Shown here piece after piece: positions 1 through 5,787 of a DNA stretch of 11,706 bases (within the stretch, counting starts at the first letter, position 1; each line of letters starts with the position of its first letter). The stretch is from REEB481 sp039796915 (GTDB lineage Bacteria > Bacteroidota > Bacteroidia > NS11-12g > UBA955). Below the pieces are notes generated by a model. That model saw only the letters and a program-made list of their open reading frames with translations. It ran no database searches and had not been told where the DNA came from. Location of the stretch: contig JBDKIU010000228.1 of the NCBI GenBank assembly GCA_039796915.1, forward strand, positions 1 to 11,706, in the 5' to 3' direction. The position numbers and the translations under genes were made by a program.

Positions 1-251
1 AGTACAGCGGCATCCTCACGCCAGAGCAGTTCATCATCGGCGCCCGCGACACCTTCGACTGGTACACCGTGTTCATCAGTCTGGTGAAGGCCACGGTGTT
101 CAGCTTCCTCATTACCAGCATCTCCAGCTTTGAAGGTTATTATACTTCCGGAGGCGCGCTTGAAGTGGGAGAAGCCTCTACCCGCGCTGTGGTGCGTAGC
201 TGCGTAATGATTCTGGTATTCGACTTCCTGATTGCTAAAGTGCTGCTATGA
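1..251 (+). CDS. mlaE: MlaE-type lipid ABC transporter permease, C-terminal part
   Basis: The reading frame begins at base 3, is open from the window edge, and ends in TGA at 249-251; about 82 C-terminal residues are visible. The family member is the inner-membrane permease of the Mla phospholipid transport system, which moves lipids between the inner and outer membranes. The visible tail fits the end of the family: a hydrophobic segment (VFSFLITSISSFEGYY), a GGALEVGEAST turn matching the family's GGA-x-GVG-x-AT motif, and a last membrane segment (SCVMILVFDFLIAKVLL). An internal ATG at base 69 lies inside this frame and is not the start. The stop overlaps the start of the next gene by 4 bases (ATGA), which suggests translational coupling with the ATPase. 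The assignment rests on the C-terminal motif plus the neighbouring ATPase. Confidence 0.85.
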   Translation, partial: YSGILTPEQFIIGARDTFDWYTVFISLVKATVFSFLITSISSFEGYYTSGGALEVGEASTRAVVRSCVMILVFDFLIAKVLL

Positions 252-985
252 TAGAACTGGTAAACGTAAACAAAAGCTTCAACGGCAGACAGGTATTGTT
301 CGACCTCAACGCCATTTTTCATAAAGGGAAAACCAACCTGGTGATAGGCGCCAGCGGAGGCGGTAAAAGTGTGATGCTGAAATGTATGGTGGGCTTATTC
401 AAACCCGACTCAGGTCAGATTCTCTACGACAACCGCGACTTCGTAAACCTCAGCTATGAAGAAGTACGCAACATCCGCCGGGAAATCGGGATGCTCTTTC
501 AGGGCACGGCGCTGTTCGATTCTCTTTCTGTGGAAGACAATGTGGGCTTCCCGCTGAAGATGTTCTCTGCAATGAGCAAGGAAGAACGGCTGGACCGGGT
601 GAACTTCTGCCTGAAAAGGGTAAACCTGGAAAACGTAAACAAGAAATTCCCCTCTGAACTGAGCGGAGGCATGAAAAAACGTGTGGGCATTGCCCGTGCC
701 ATCGCCCTGCCCATCAACTACCTTTTTTGCGACGAACCGAACAGCGGCCTCGACCCGCTGACTTCCCGAGTGATTGACAACCTGTTGCACGACATCACGC
801 ACGAGTTCAACATCACCACCATCATCAATAGCCACGACATGAAAACGGTGTACGACATCGGCGAAAACATCGTGTTCATGCACCAGGGTCGCGTATTCTG
901 GGAAGGTTCCAAAGAGGAAATTCCTGCCGCCAGGCGCGAAAAACCCGAACTCGACCGTTTCATCCAGGCAAGCTTTATCTCATGA
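248..985 (+). CDS. mlaF: MlaF-type ABC transporter ATP-binding protein
   Basis: This 245-aa cytoplasmic ATPase would power the MlaE permease in retrograde or anterograde phospholipid transport. All ABC motifs are visible: Walker A GASGGGKS (34-41), Q-loop Gln85 in MLFQGTALFDSLSVEDNV, signature LSGGM (138-142) followed by KKRVGIARA, Walker B YLFCDEP (158-164, catalytic Glu163), D-loop SGLD (166-169) and the switch His196 in NSHD. The Q-loop context (MLFQ-x-x-ALF-x-x-x-x-V-x-DNV) is typical of MlaF rather than of LolD or other ABC exporters. Length is near the usual 245-270 aa. The ATG overlaps the TGA of mlaE, and its own TGA overlaps the next ATG, both as ATGA, so three genes are probably translated from one message. 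The nucleotide-binding site looks intact. Confidence 0.92.
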   Translation: MIELVNVNKSFNGRQVLFDLNAIFHKGKTNLVIGASGGGKSVMLKCMVGLFKPDSGQILYDNRDFVNLSYEEVRNIRREIGMLFQGTALFDSLSVEDNVGFPLKMFSAMSKEERLDRVNFCLKRVNLENVNKKFPSELSGGMKKRVGIARAIALPINYLFCDEPNSGLDPLTSRVIDNLLHDITHEFNITTIINSHDMKTVYDIGENIVFMHQGRVFWEGSKEEIPAARREKPELDRFIQASFIS

Positions 986-1497
986 ACATACGACTGTTGT
1001 TCCTTGTTGGCATCATGGCCACACTCAGCGGATGCTGCGTAGATCCACCCGCCACCAAAATCATTTATACCGGCATCAACATCCTGGCTGAAGAAATACG
1101 CACACCCAACGGAAGCTATGTGAGCTTCACCGTTCCCGTGGGCGTAAACCGGCGCGAAGAAGAAGCCGACAAAAAGCCGGCCGTCTGCTATACCAAGGTG
1201 GCCAGTTTCAACTTTGCCAATCCTTTTGATACGGGTCGTTTTGTGCTGCAGCTGAACAAGCCGCTGAACGCCGCCGGATTGGTAATTCCCGCCTATACCA
1301 ACCTGCTTAAACTTCCCATCAAAGGATTAGGCATCACCAATGCGTATTACAACATGAGCGGAAACTACCCGGAACGGCTGATTGTGCATACCGACAGCGC
1401 CCTGGTCAGCTGGCCTGCCGACAGCCGGCTCATCTTCCGCGGAACCACCGTGAATCAGGAAACCTTCGCCGATTCGGTGATCGTAAAGCTTTATTAA
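982..1497 (+). CDS. Hypothetical lipoprotein in the mla operon
   Basis: I do not recognise the family of this 171-aa protein. It begins with a lipoprotein signal peptide: Met-Asn-Ile-Arg, a hydrophobic stretch, then the lipobox LSGC with the lipidated Cys at residue 18, directly followed by a second Cys. The mature part (about 153 aa) has no further membrane segment and alternates short hydrophobic and polar stretches, suggesting a beta-rich fold. A third Cys sits near residue 69 (AVCYTK). It overlaps mlaF by 4 bases (ATGA), so it is probably co-expressed with the lipid transporter. No MCE domain is evident. A periplasmic or outer-membrane partner of the transporter is a guess from position only. 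It ends in TAA with about 137 bases to the next gene and no clear terminator. Confidence 0.8.
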   Translation: MNIRLLFLVGIMATLSGCCVDPPATKIIYTGINILAEEIRTPNGSYVSFTVPVGVNRREEEADKKPAVCYTKVASFNFANPFDTGRFVLQLNKPLNAAGLVIPAYTNLLKLPIKGLGITNAYYNMSGNYPERLIVHTDSALVSWPADSRLIFRGTTVNQETFADSVIVKLY

Positions 1498-1634
1498 GCG
1501 CGCAGCTGCTCTGCCTTGCGGTCTGGCCGGACAACGCCGCCGTTTTGGATGACCGGCGCAGAAATGGGGATACAAAAGCCCTTCTGAAGTTGGCTGCGGA
1601 ACATCTTTTCGCAATTCAAAACTAAATTCGCCCC

Positions 1635-3755
1635 ATGCCGCAAGCATTTCGCACCCTGCTCACCTGCGCAGCCCTGGCTGTATGTGGAGCGATTACCCTT
1701 TCCTTTAAAACCGATGAGGGCATGTTCCCGCTCAGCGCCCTGCAAGGTGTTGACCTGGCCAAAGCCGGCCTGCGCATTCCCAAAGAAGCCATCTTCAACC
1801 CGAACGGCGTAAGCCTCACCAACGCCCTCGTGCGCCTGGGCGGTTGTACCGGCTCTTTTGTTTCTGAAGAAGGTCTGGTGATCACCAACCACCACTGCGT
1901 GGAAGGCGCCGTAAGTCGCGTGAACATCAACTACATCGAACAGGGATTCACCGCAAAAAGCCGCACTGAAGAAATTGCCGTGAACATCCCCTGCCGCATC
2001 ACCATGAGCTACCAGGATGTGAGCGAACTGGTGCTGGAAGGCGTAAACGGTGATATGGATCCCGCCATGCGCAGCCAAACCATCGGCAACAACATCAAGC
2101 GCATTGTGGAAGCCGACAAAAAGAATAATCCCGAGCTGAGCATCGAAATCTCTGAGATGTTTACCGGCCGCAGCTATACCCTCTTCCGCTACATGACCCT
2201 GCAGGACACGCGTTTGGTGTATGTGCCACCCGTGAACATCGGACAGTTTGGCGACGAAACCGACAACTGGGTTTGGCCACGCCACAACGCCGACTTCAGC
2301 ATCGTGCGTGCCTACGTGGGCCCGGACGGAAAACCCGCGCCCTACAGCCCAAACAATGTTCCTTTTAAACCTGCCAAACACCTGCAAATCAACCCGAACG
2401 GAACCCGTGAAGGCGATTTCGTGTTTATCATGGGCTATCCAGGACGCACCTTCCGTCATCAGCCCTACGAGTTTCTGCGTTACCAGCAGGAATGTCAGCT
2501 GCCGGCCGTGAGCGACTGGTTTGGCTGGCAGATCAAACTCATGAAGCAGCTGGGCGAAAACAACAAAGCACGTTATGCCGCCTTCTACGACGACATTCAG
2601 GGGCTGAGCAATACCGAGAAGAACTTCCGCGGAAAAATCCAGGGACTGCGCCGCACCAATGTGCTGCAGGACAAACAGTCCGGCGACGCCCGGCTGGAAC
2701 TGCTCACCCAAACGGCGCCGGAGTGGATGAAATACGACAAGCTGTTCCCCGAGATCCGAGAAAGCTATCAGGCCCGCATCGGCGAATTCCCCCGCAACTT
2801 CCTGATGCAGCGGCTGGTGAACGATATTCCTCAATACTATCTGGCGGTCATGTTGGCCAGGGGCAAACAAGAATACGCCGCCAACAAGTCCAAACTGCCA
2901 GAAATCCAGAAATCACTGCTGGAAGAAGCCGCCAAAGCCTACCGCATTGAAGACCCGGAATTTGAAGAACTGTGCTTGCTGGAACTGCTGAAGCGCTGTG
3001 CTGCCCTTCCTGCACATCTGCGCCCATCAGCATTTGACCGTATGGGCAATGTAGATGCCTGGTTTGCAGCCTGGAAAAAGAAAACCAAGCTGTCGGATAC
3101 GGCAACCATGATGGGCCTGTTGCGCAGCAATCCCGCGAAATTTCTGGCCTACAAAGACGGCCTCACCGAGCTGGCCGCTTCCCTCCTGCCGCTGCTCATC
3201 CAGGTAGAAATGGACGAAGCAAAACGCGACAACCTGTTGCGTTCCCTCCTGCCCAAATACATCGAACTGAAGGCATTCGACCGTCAGGAAGGTTTCACGC
3301 CCGATGCCAATGCCACGCTGCGTCTTACCTACGGCAACATCAAAGGCTACAGCCCCAACGATGGCGAATGGAATGCACCCTATACCACGCTGGACGGCGT
3401 GTATGAAAAAGCCAATACCGTCCCGGATTACGCGCTTAGCCGCGAACAGGCCGACAAGCTCCGCGTGAAAGACGTTCCGCCCATGTTCAAGGACCCGAAA
3501 ACCGGCAAAGTGGTGGTGGCCTTCCTGTACAACCTGGACACCACCGGAGGCAACAGCGGAAGTCCGGTGCTGGACGCCGACGGCAGGCTCATCGGCGTGA
3601 ATTTCGACCGCGCCTGGACTGCCACGCTGAACGACTTCGCCTGGAATCCGGAATACAGCCGCAGCATTGGTGTGGACATCCGCTATGTGCTGTACGTAAT
3701 GAAATATGTGAGCAACGCCGACCATGTAATTTCCGAGTTGGGCGTAAACCTCTGA
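1635..3755 (+). CDS. S46 family dipeptidyl-peptidase, DPP11-like
   Basis: This 706-aa secreted serine peptidase belongs to the S46 family, which removes dipeptides from the N-terminus of oligopeptides in the periplasm and feeds amino-acid catabolism in Bacteroidota. Length matches the family (about 700-720 aa). A signal peptide covers roughly residues 1-24, followed by TDEGM, close to the (A)DEGMW that opens mature S46 enzymes. The chymotrypsin-like triad is visible: His87 in TNHHC, Asp220 in WPRHNADF, and Ser641 in GGNSGSP. Counting 18 residues from the catalytic Ser gives Arg659 in NFDRAW; the same position is Arg673 in Porphyromonas DPP11 (Asp/Glu at P1) and Gly in DPP7 (hydrophobic P1). 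Acidic-residue preference is therefore inferred. Cys17 in LAVC does not make a good lipobox. It stands 137 bases after the mla genes and 21 before scoB. Confidence 0.93.
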   Translation: MPQAFRTLLTCAALAVCGAITLSFKTDEGMFPLSALQGVDLAKAGLRIPKEAIFNPNGVSLTNALVRLGGCTGSFVSEEGLVITNHHCVEGAVSRVNINYIEQGFTAKSRTEEIAVNIPCRITMSYQDVSELVLEGVNGDMDPAMRSQTIGNNIKRIVEADKKNNPELSIEISEMFTGRSYTLFRYMTLQDTRLVYVPPVNIGQFGDETDNWVWPRHNADFSIVRAYVGPDGKPAPYSPNNVPFKPAKHLQINPNGTREGDFVFIMGYPGRTFRHQPYEFLRYQQECQLPAVSDWFGWQIKLMKQLGENNKARYAAFYDDIQGLSNTEKNFRGKIQGLRRTNVLQDKQSGDARLELLTQTAPEWMKYDKLFPEIRESYQARIGEFPRNFLMQRLVNDIPQYYLAVMLARGKQEYAANKSKLPEIQKSLLEEAAKAYRIEDPEFEELCLLELLKRCAALPAHLRPSAFDRMGNVDAWFAAWKKKTKLSDTATMMGLLRSNPAKFLAYKDGLTELAASLLPLLIQVEMDEAKRDNLLRSLLPKYIELKAFDRQEGFTPDANATLRLTYGNIKGYSPNDGEWNAPYTTLDGVYEKANTVPDYALSREQADKLRVKDVPPMFKDPKTGKVVVAFLYNLDTTGGNSGSPVLDADGRLIGVNFDRAWTATLNDFAWNPEYSRSIGVDIRYVLYVMKYVSNADHVISELGVNL

Positions 3756-3776
3756 ACACAGAAATTTGCAGGAATC

Positions 3777-4430
3777 ATGTTAGACAAATTCGGCATCGCC
3801 AAACGCATCGCCCGCGAGCTTAAAGACGGATATTATGTGAACCTCGGCATTGGCATTCCCACGCTGGTGGCCAATTATATTCCCGAGGGCGTGGAAGTGG
3901 TCCTTCAAAGCGAAAACGGCTTATTGGGCATGGGACCTTTTCCTTTTGAAGGCGAAGAAGATCCTGACCTGATTAATGCCGGAAAGCAGACCATTACGAC
4001 TGCTACAGGCGCGGCTTTTTTCGATTCAGCCACGTCGTTCGGCATGATCCGCGCCGGCAAAGTGGACCTCACGGTTTTAGGCGCCATGGAAGTAAGCGAT
4101 ACCGGCGACATCGCCAACTGGAAGGTTCCAGGCAAGATGGTGAAAGGCATGGGCGGCGCCATGGATCTGGTGGCCTCCGCGCGCAACATCATCGTAGCCA
4201 TGATGCATACCAGCAAAGACGGACAGAGCAAGCTGCTTCCCGCCTGCACCCTGCCCATCACGGGTTTGGGCTGCGTGCGCAAGGTGGTGACTGAACTCGG
4301 CATGTTCGACATCACCGAACGCGGCTTTGAGCTGAAAGAAATTGCGCCCGGCGTAACGATTGACGAAATCCGTGCGAAAACCGCCGGCAGGCTGGTGGTA
4401 GAAGGCGACATTCCTGTCATCGAGGCATGA
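3777..4430 (+). CDS. scoB: 3-oxoacid CoA-transferase subunit B
   Basis: This 217-aa cytoplasmic protein is the B (beta) subunit of a family I CoA-transferase, which swaps CoA between succinyl-CoA or acetyl-CoA and acetoacetate in ketone-body and branched-chain or fatty-acid catabolism. The catalytic glutamate is Glu46 in QSENGLLGMG; other hallmarks are GIGIPTLVANYIP (24-36), FDSATSFGMIRAGKVDLTVLGA and the C-terminal LPITGLGCVRKVVTELGMFD. Length is normal for subunit B. The A subunit (scoA) is usually next to it but is not seen on either side here: upstream is the S46 peptidase and downstream a Kazal lipoprotein. The enzyme therefore needs a partner encoded elsewhere. The substrate could also be another 3-oxo acid (atoA-like); sequence alone does not decide. 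Confidence 0.92.
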   Translation: MLDKFGIAKRIARELKDGYYVNLGIGIPTLVANYIPEGVEVVLQSENGLLGMGPFPFEGEEDPDLINAGKQTITTATGAAFFDSATSFGMIRAGKVDLTVLGAMEVSDTGDIANWKVPGKMVKGMGGAMDLVASARNIIVAMMHTSKDGQSKLLPACTLPITGLGCVRKVVTELGMFDITERGFELKEIAPGVTIDEIRAKTAGRLVVEGDIPVIEA

Positions 4431-4720
4431 GGAACGGCTGGTGCATCGCGGCCGTTCTACTTGTCATGGCTTCCTGCGGAAGCGGTAAAAAACTGCCTGC
4501 AGTTCCTCCGCAACCAGAAAATATCGGAGCCATCACGATTCCACTTCCACAGAAAAACAACTGCATCGACAGCAGTAAAATCAATCCTCAGGCCATGTGC
4601 ACACGCATCTATCTGCCCGTTTGCGGCTGCGACAGCGTGACCTACGGCAATGCATGCGAAGCCGAAGCCTCGGGAGTGCGTTGGTGGCGAGGTGGGGAAT
4701 GTAGTGTTGTGAAGAAGTAG
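4427..4720 (+). CDS. Small lipoprotein with one Kazal-type protease-inhibitor domain
   Basis: This 97-aa protein starts with a lipoprotein-like signal (VMASC, Cys17; Met at -3 is a less usual lipobox residue). A Pro-rich linker follows, then one Kazal domain at about residues 46-92. Its six cysteines (46, 58, 66, 68, 77, 92) and the stretch CTRIYLPVCGCDSVTYGNAC fit the Kazal core around C-T-x-x-Y-x-P-V-C-G and T-Y-x-N-x-C. By alignment with avian ovomucoid third domain (CTLEYRPLCG, P1 Leu18), the reactive-site P1 residue is Arg60 with Ile61 at P1', which predicts inhibition of trypsin-like enzymes. It overlaps the stop of scoB by 4 bases (ATGA). Likely location is the outer membrane facing the periplasm, or the surface; no acidic export signal directly after Cys17 is seen. 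Inhibition is inferred, not shown. Confidence 0.85.
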   Translation: MRNGWCIAAVLLVMASCGSGKKLPAVPPQPENIGAITIPLPQKNNCIDSSKINPQAMCTRIYLPVCGCDSVTYGNACEAEASGVRWWRGGECSVVKK

Positions 4721-4738
4721 GAATGAATCTACTCCCTC

Positions 4739-4885
4739 TGTCATGGTAAGTTTGTCATGGTGAGCCTGCCGAACCATGGTGCTTGCCCCCACCGAATTGC
4801 GATAGCAATAAGCTGTGGGGGAGCTTGCCGAACCACTAACCACAAAACAGGTTTTAGGGCATTGTCATGGTGAGCTTGCCAAAGG
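4739..4885 (+). repeat. Cluster of GTCATGGTGAGC(C/T)TGCCGAACCA-type repeat copies
   Basis: Related copies lie close together: a truncated one at 4739-4750 (TGTCATGGTAAG), a full one at 4753-4779 (TGTCATGGTGAGCCTGCC followed by GAACCATGG), a 3' part at 4821-4835 (GAGCTTGCCGAACCA), and one at 4862-4885 (TTGTCATGGTGAGCTTGCC then AAAGG). The type resembles the GTCATCCTGAGCTTGTCGAAGG elements scattered between genes in many bacteria; that link is from memory. Copies in a convergent gap fit an intergenic repetitive element. Function is unknown. Confidence 0.7.
4786..4821. repeat. Two-tier inverted repeat inside the repeat cluster
   Basis: An outer 7-bp perfect stem CCCCCAC (4786-4792) / GTGGGGG (4815-4821) encloses an inner 5-bp stem ATTGC (4796-4800) / GCAAT (4805-4809) with a GATA loop, separated by small internal loops. 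It lies 66 bases after the Kazal stop and has no T-run on the + strand, so a standard intrinsic terminator is unlikely. It is flanked by repeat copies on both sides and may be the centre of a palindromic unit. Confidence 0.6.
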
Positions 4886-4913
4886 TTATACTCGAAAATA
4901 ACCCATTTCATTT

Positions 4914-4941
4914 GGCACTTTTGCCATTGCCCAAAAGTGCC
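4914..4941. repeat. Perfect 10-bp hairpin GGCACTTTTG / CAAAAGTGCC
   Basis: The arms are 4914-4923 and 4932-4941 with the 8-base loop CCATTGCC; TTT before and AAA after extend the pairing past one bulged C. No T-run follows in either direction. It has the same layout (10-bp stem, 8-nt loop, ACTTTT/AAAAGT core) as the hairpin at 5517-5544, which suggests both belong to one repeat class. Confidence 0.65.
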
Positions 4942-5135
4942 CAAAAGGCTAGTCGCGGCGAATAAATTCTCTTGAAAACTACGGGTGCAGACTGCGGCTT
5001 GCTTAAAGTCCGGCGACGCTTCGTAAAGGTTCGGCTCAAATGAAAATTGAAGCGGCCACAAAAGCGCCAAAAACAACCACGGTAGCCGTCCGAAAGCAAG
5101 CCGGGTATAGAACGATGAATGAAAAATCGTTTGTC

Positions 5136-5220
5136 TGCTAACCCTTGTTTTCTACGAAATTTCTTCGATGCGACGTTTGCATCAACATGAAATTCTGGAT
5201 GGTCGTTAGATATGTTAGCA
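5136..5220. other. 85-base block closed by TGCTAAC / GTTAGCA, with internal hairpins
   Basis: A 7-bp perfect pairing joins 5136-5142 (TGCTAAC) and 5214-5220 (GTTAGCA). Inside lie CGAA-ATTTC-TTCG around 5155-5167 and GATGC-GACGTTT-GCATC at 5168-5184. This could fold as a small multi-branch RNA or be chance pairing in an AT-rich spacer. No tRNA features (T-loop, CCA, anticodon arm) are seen. Confidence 0.3.
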
Positions 5221-5270
5221 TTTACCAGTGAACCGCAGCACTACGAGGGAGCCAAACCCAATAATCGCCT

Positions 5271-5306
5271 TTCAATAAAACCGCTTTTGCGGATCAAACT
5301 ATTGAA
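5271..5306. repeat. Inverted repeat TTCAATA / TATTGAA with nested CCGC-TTTT-GCGG hairpin
   Basis: A 7-bp outer stem (5271-5277 with 5300-5306) encloses a perfect 4-bp GC stem with a TTTT tetraloop (5281-5292). It stands just upstream of the structured block at 5316-5545 and could be its 5' boundary. It is not followed by a T-run. Confidence 0.45.
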
Positions 5307-5315
5307 TAGCACTTA

Positions 5316-5545
5316 ACCCTTTTAAGGTTTGTATTTTTTGGAATTTACTGTGAGGAAAGCCTGAGCAAACGGACCGGCCTTAAAGGATGGGAGGCCAGGA
5401 GCGAAGCAAGCAGGCGCTAAATGCAGCGGAAGCTCCGAGCTTGTGAGGAGATCACCGATAGCATTCGACTGGTTGCAAGCATAAGGCCTTCCACCCTTTT
5501 AAGCCTTGATATTTTGCTTACTTTTTCATCAAGGAAAAAGTAAGA
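5316..5545. repeat. Candidate structured repeat element or non-coding RNA, about 230 bases
   Basis: The block is framed by an 11-base direct repeat ACCCTTTTAAG (5316-5326 and 5493-5503), each followed by TTG-x-TATTTT and a diverged TTACT. It also has imperfect inverted arms: 5376-5396 and 5485-5505 match as reverse complements at 17 of 21 positions. Between the arms are GGAGC (5398-5402) / GCTCC (5432-5436), CGCT / AGCG inside it, and GTGA-GGAGA-TCAC at 5443-5455. GC content is higher in the middle than in the flanks. This pattern fits a folded RNA or a MITE-like element. No known RNA family was recognised; a passing likeness of GAGGAAAGCCTGAGC to the RNase P core is not supported by the rest. 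Confidence 0.4.
5504..5544. repeat. Overlapping alternative hairpins CCTTGAT/ATCAAGG and CTTACTTTTT/AAAAAGTAAG
   Basis: A perfect 10-bp stem CTTACTTTTT (5517-5526) / AAAAAGTAAG (5535-5544) has loop CATCAAGG. Seven of the eight loop bases, ATCAAGG (5528-5534), are also the perfect complement of CCTTGAT at 5504-5510, so loop pairing could make a pseudoknot or compete with the stem. The likely role is unknown; a repeat boundary is one option. Confidence 0.6.
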
Positions 5546-5607
5546 GAAAAGAAGGTTGATTTCCATTTGGCTGCGTGAAAAGGAATTAATGGTTGTATAG
5601 TCTTGAA

Positions 5608-5622
5608 ATCCTTTTTAAGGAT
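5608..5622. terminator. Weak possible terminator ATCCTT-TTT-AAGGAT
   Basis: A 6-bp AT-rich stem with a 3-base loop is followed on the + strand by ATTTTATTT. It lies 10 bases past the stop of the 48-aa gene (read on -), but on that strand no T-run follows. The stem is short and weak, so this is only a candidate. Confidence 0.25.
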
Positions 5623-5631
5623 ATTTTATTT

Positions 5632-5778
5632 CTACAACCCCTTATCCCGTTCCTTCTGAGCCTGTTCTTTCTTTTTGAAATTGCTGAAGATCAGGTAAAC
5701 GCCAACAAACACCACTGCGGTAATCAGAAACTCGCTGATGATGAGCAGGATTTTAAAATTGCTGGTATCCGGTTGCAT
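5632..5778 (-). CDS. Small single-span membrane protein, 48 aa
   Basis: This short frame starts at ATG 5778-5776, only 9 bases after the TAA of the trmH-like gene on the same strand, and ends in TAG. The protein opens MQPDTSNFK, has one hydrophobic segment at about residues 10-32 (ILLIISEFLITAVVFVGVYL followed by IF), and ends in a highly charged tail rich in Lys, Glu and Gln. The shape is that of a real small membrane protein with a cytoplasmic charged tail, and the tight spacing supports co-transcription with trmH. I recognise no family. It could be easily missed because of its length. Codon choice resembles the neighbouring genes. Confidence 0.65.
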   Translation of the reverse strand: MQPDTSNFKILLIISEFLITAVVFVGVYLIFSNFKKKEQAQKERDKGL

Positions 5779-5787
5779 GGGGCAAAG

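Larger units (their letters stand above)
4721..5631. other. Gene-free convergent intergenic region rich in repeats and hairpins
   Basis: About 900 bases lie between the Kazal gene (+) and the 48-aa membrane-protein gene (-), both pointing inward. Open frames here, such as the - strand frame at 4741-5076, translate repeat sequence and have no family signature, so I do not call them genes. The region contains short dispersed repeats, several perfect inverted repeats and a structured block, listed separately. Bases 4942-5135 show no clear structure beyond short hairpins. No transposase or target-site duplication was identified. Confidence 0.75.

Noticed and set aside
1598..1634. Promoter with TAAATTCG (1623-1630) before the S46 gene
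   Set aside because: The box is 4 bases from the ATG and lacks a -33 partner at the right distance.
1494..2870. 458-aa open frame on the - strand
   Set aside because: It lies opposite the S46 peptidase gene, which has an intact catalytic triad; the - frame has no family motif and is a GC-rich shadow.
3737..3768. Promoter GTTG-N20-GAAATTTG before scoB
   Set aside because: Both boxes have a mismatch and the first lies in the coding end of the S46 gene; too weak to call.
4741..5076. 111-aa open frame on the - strand
   Set aside because: Its translation is made of the dispersed repeats and the GGCACTTTTG hairpin; no start context or domain supports a gene.
5136..5220. Integron attC-like site (TGCTAAC, GTTAGAT, GTTAGCA)
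   Set aside because: GTTAGAT fits GTTRRRY, but the partner TGCTAAC does not fit RYYYAAC, and no integrase or cassette gene is near.
5341..5430. RNase P RNA (GAGGAAAGCCTGAGCAAACGG)
   Set aside because: Only a short core likeness; the ACAGAAA region and the required partner helices are absent.
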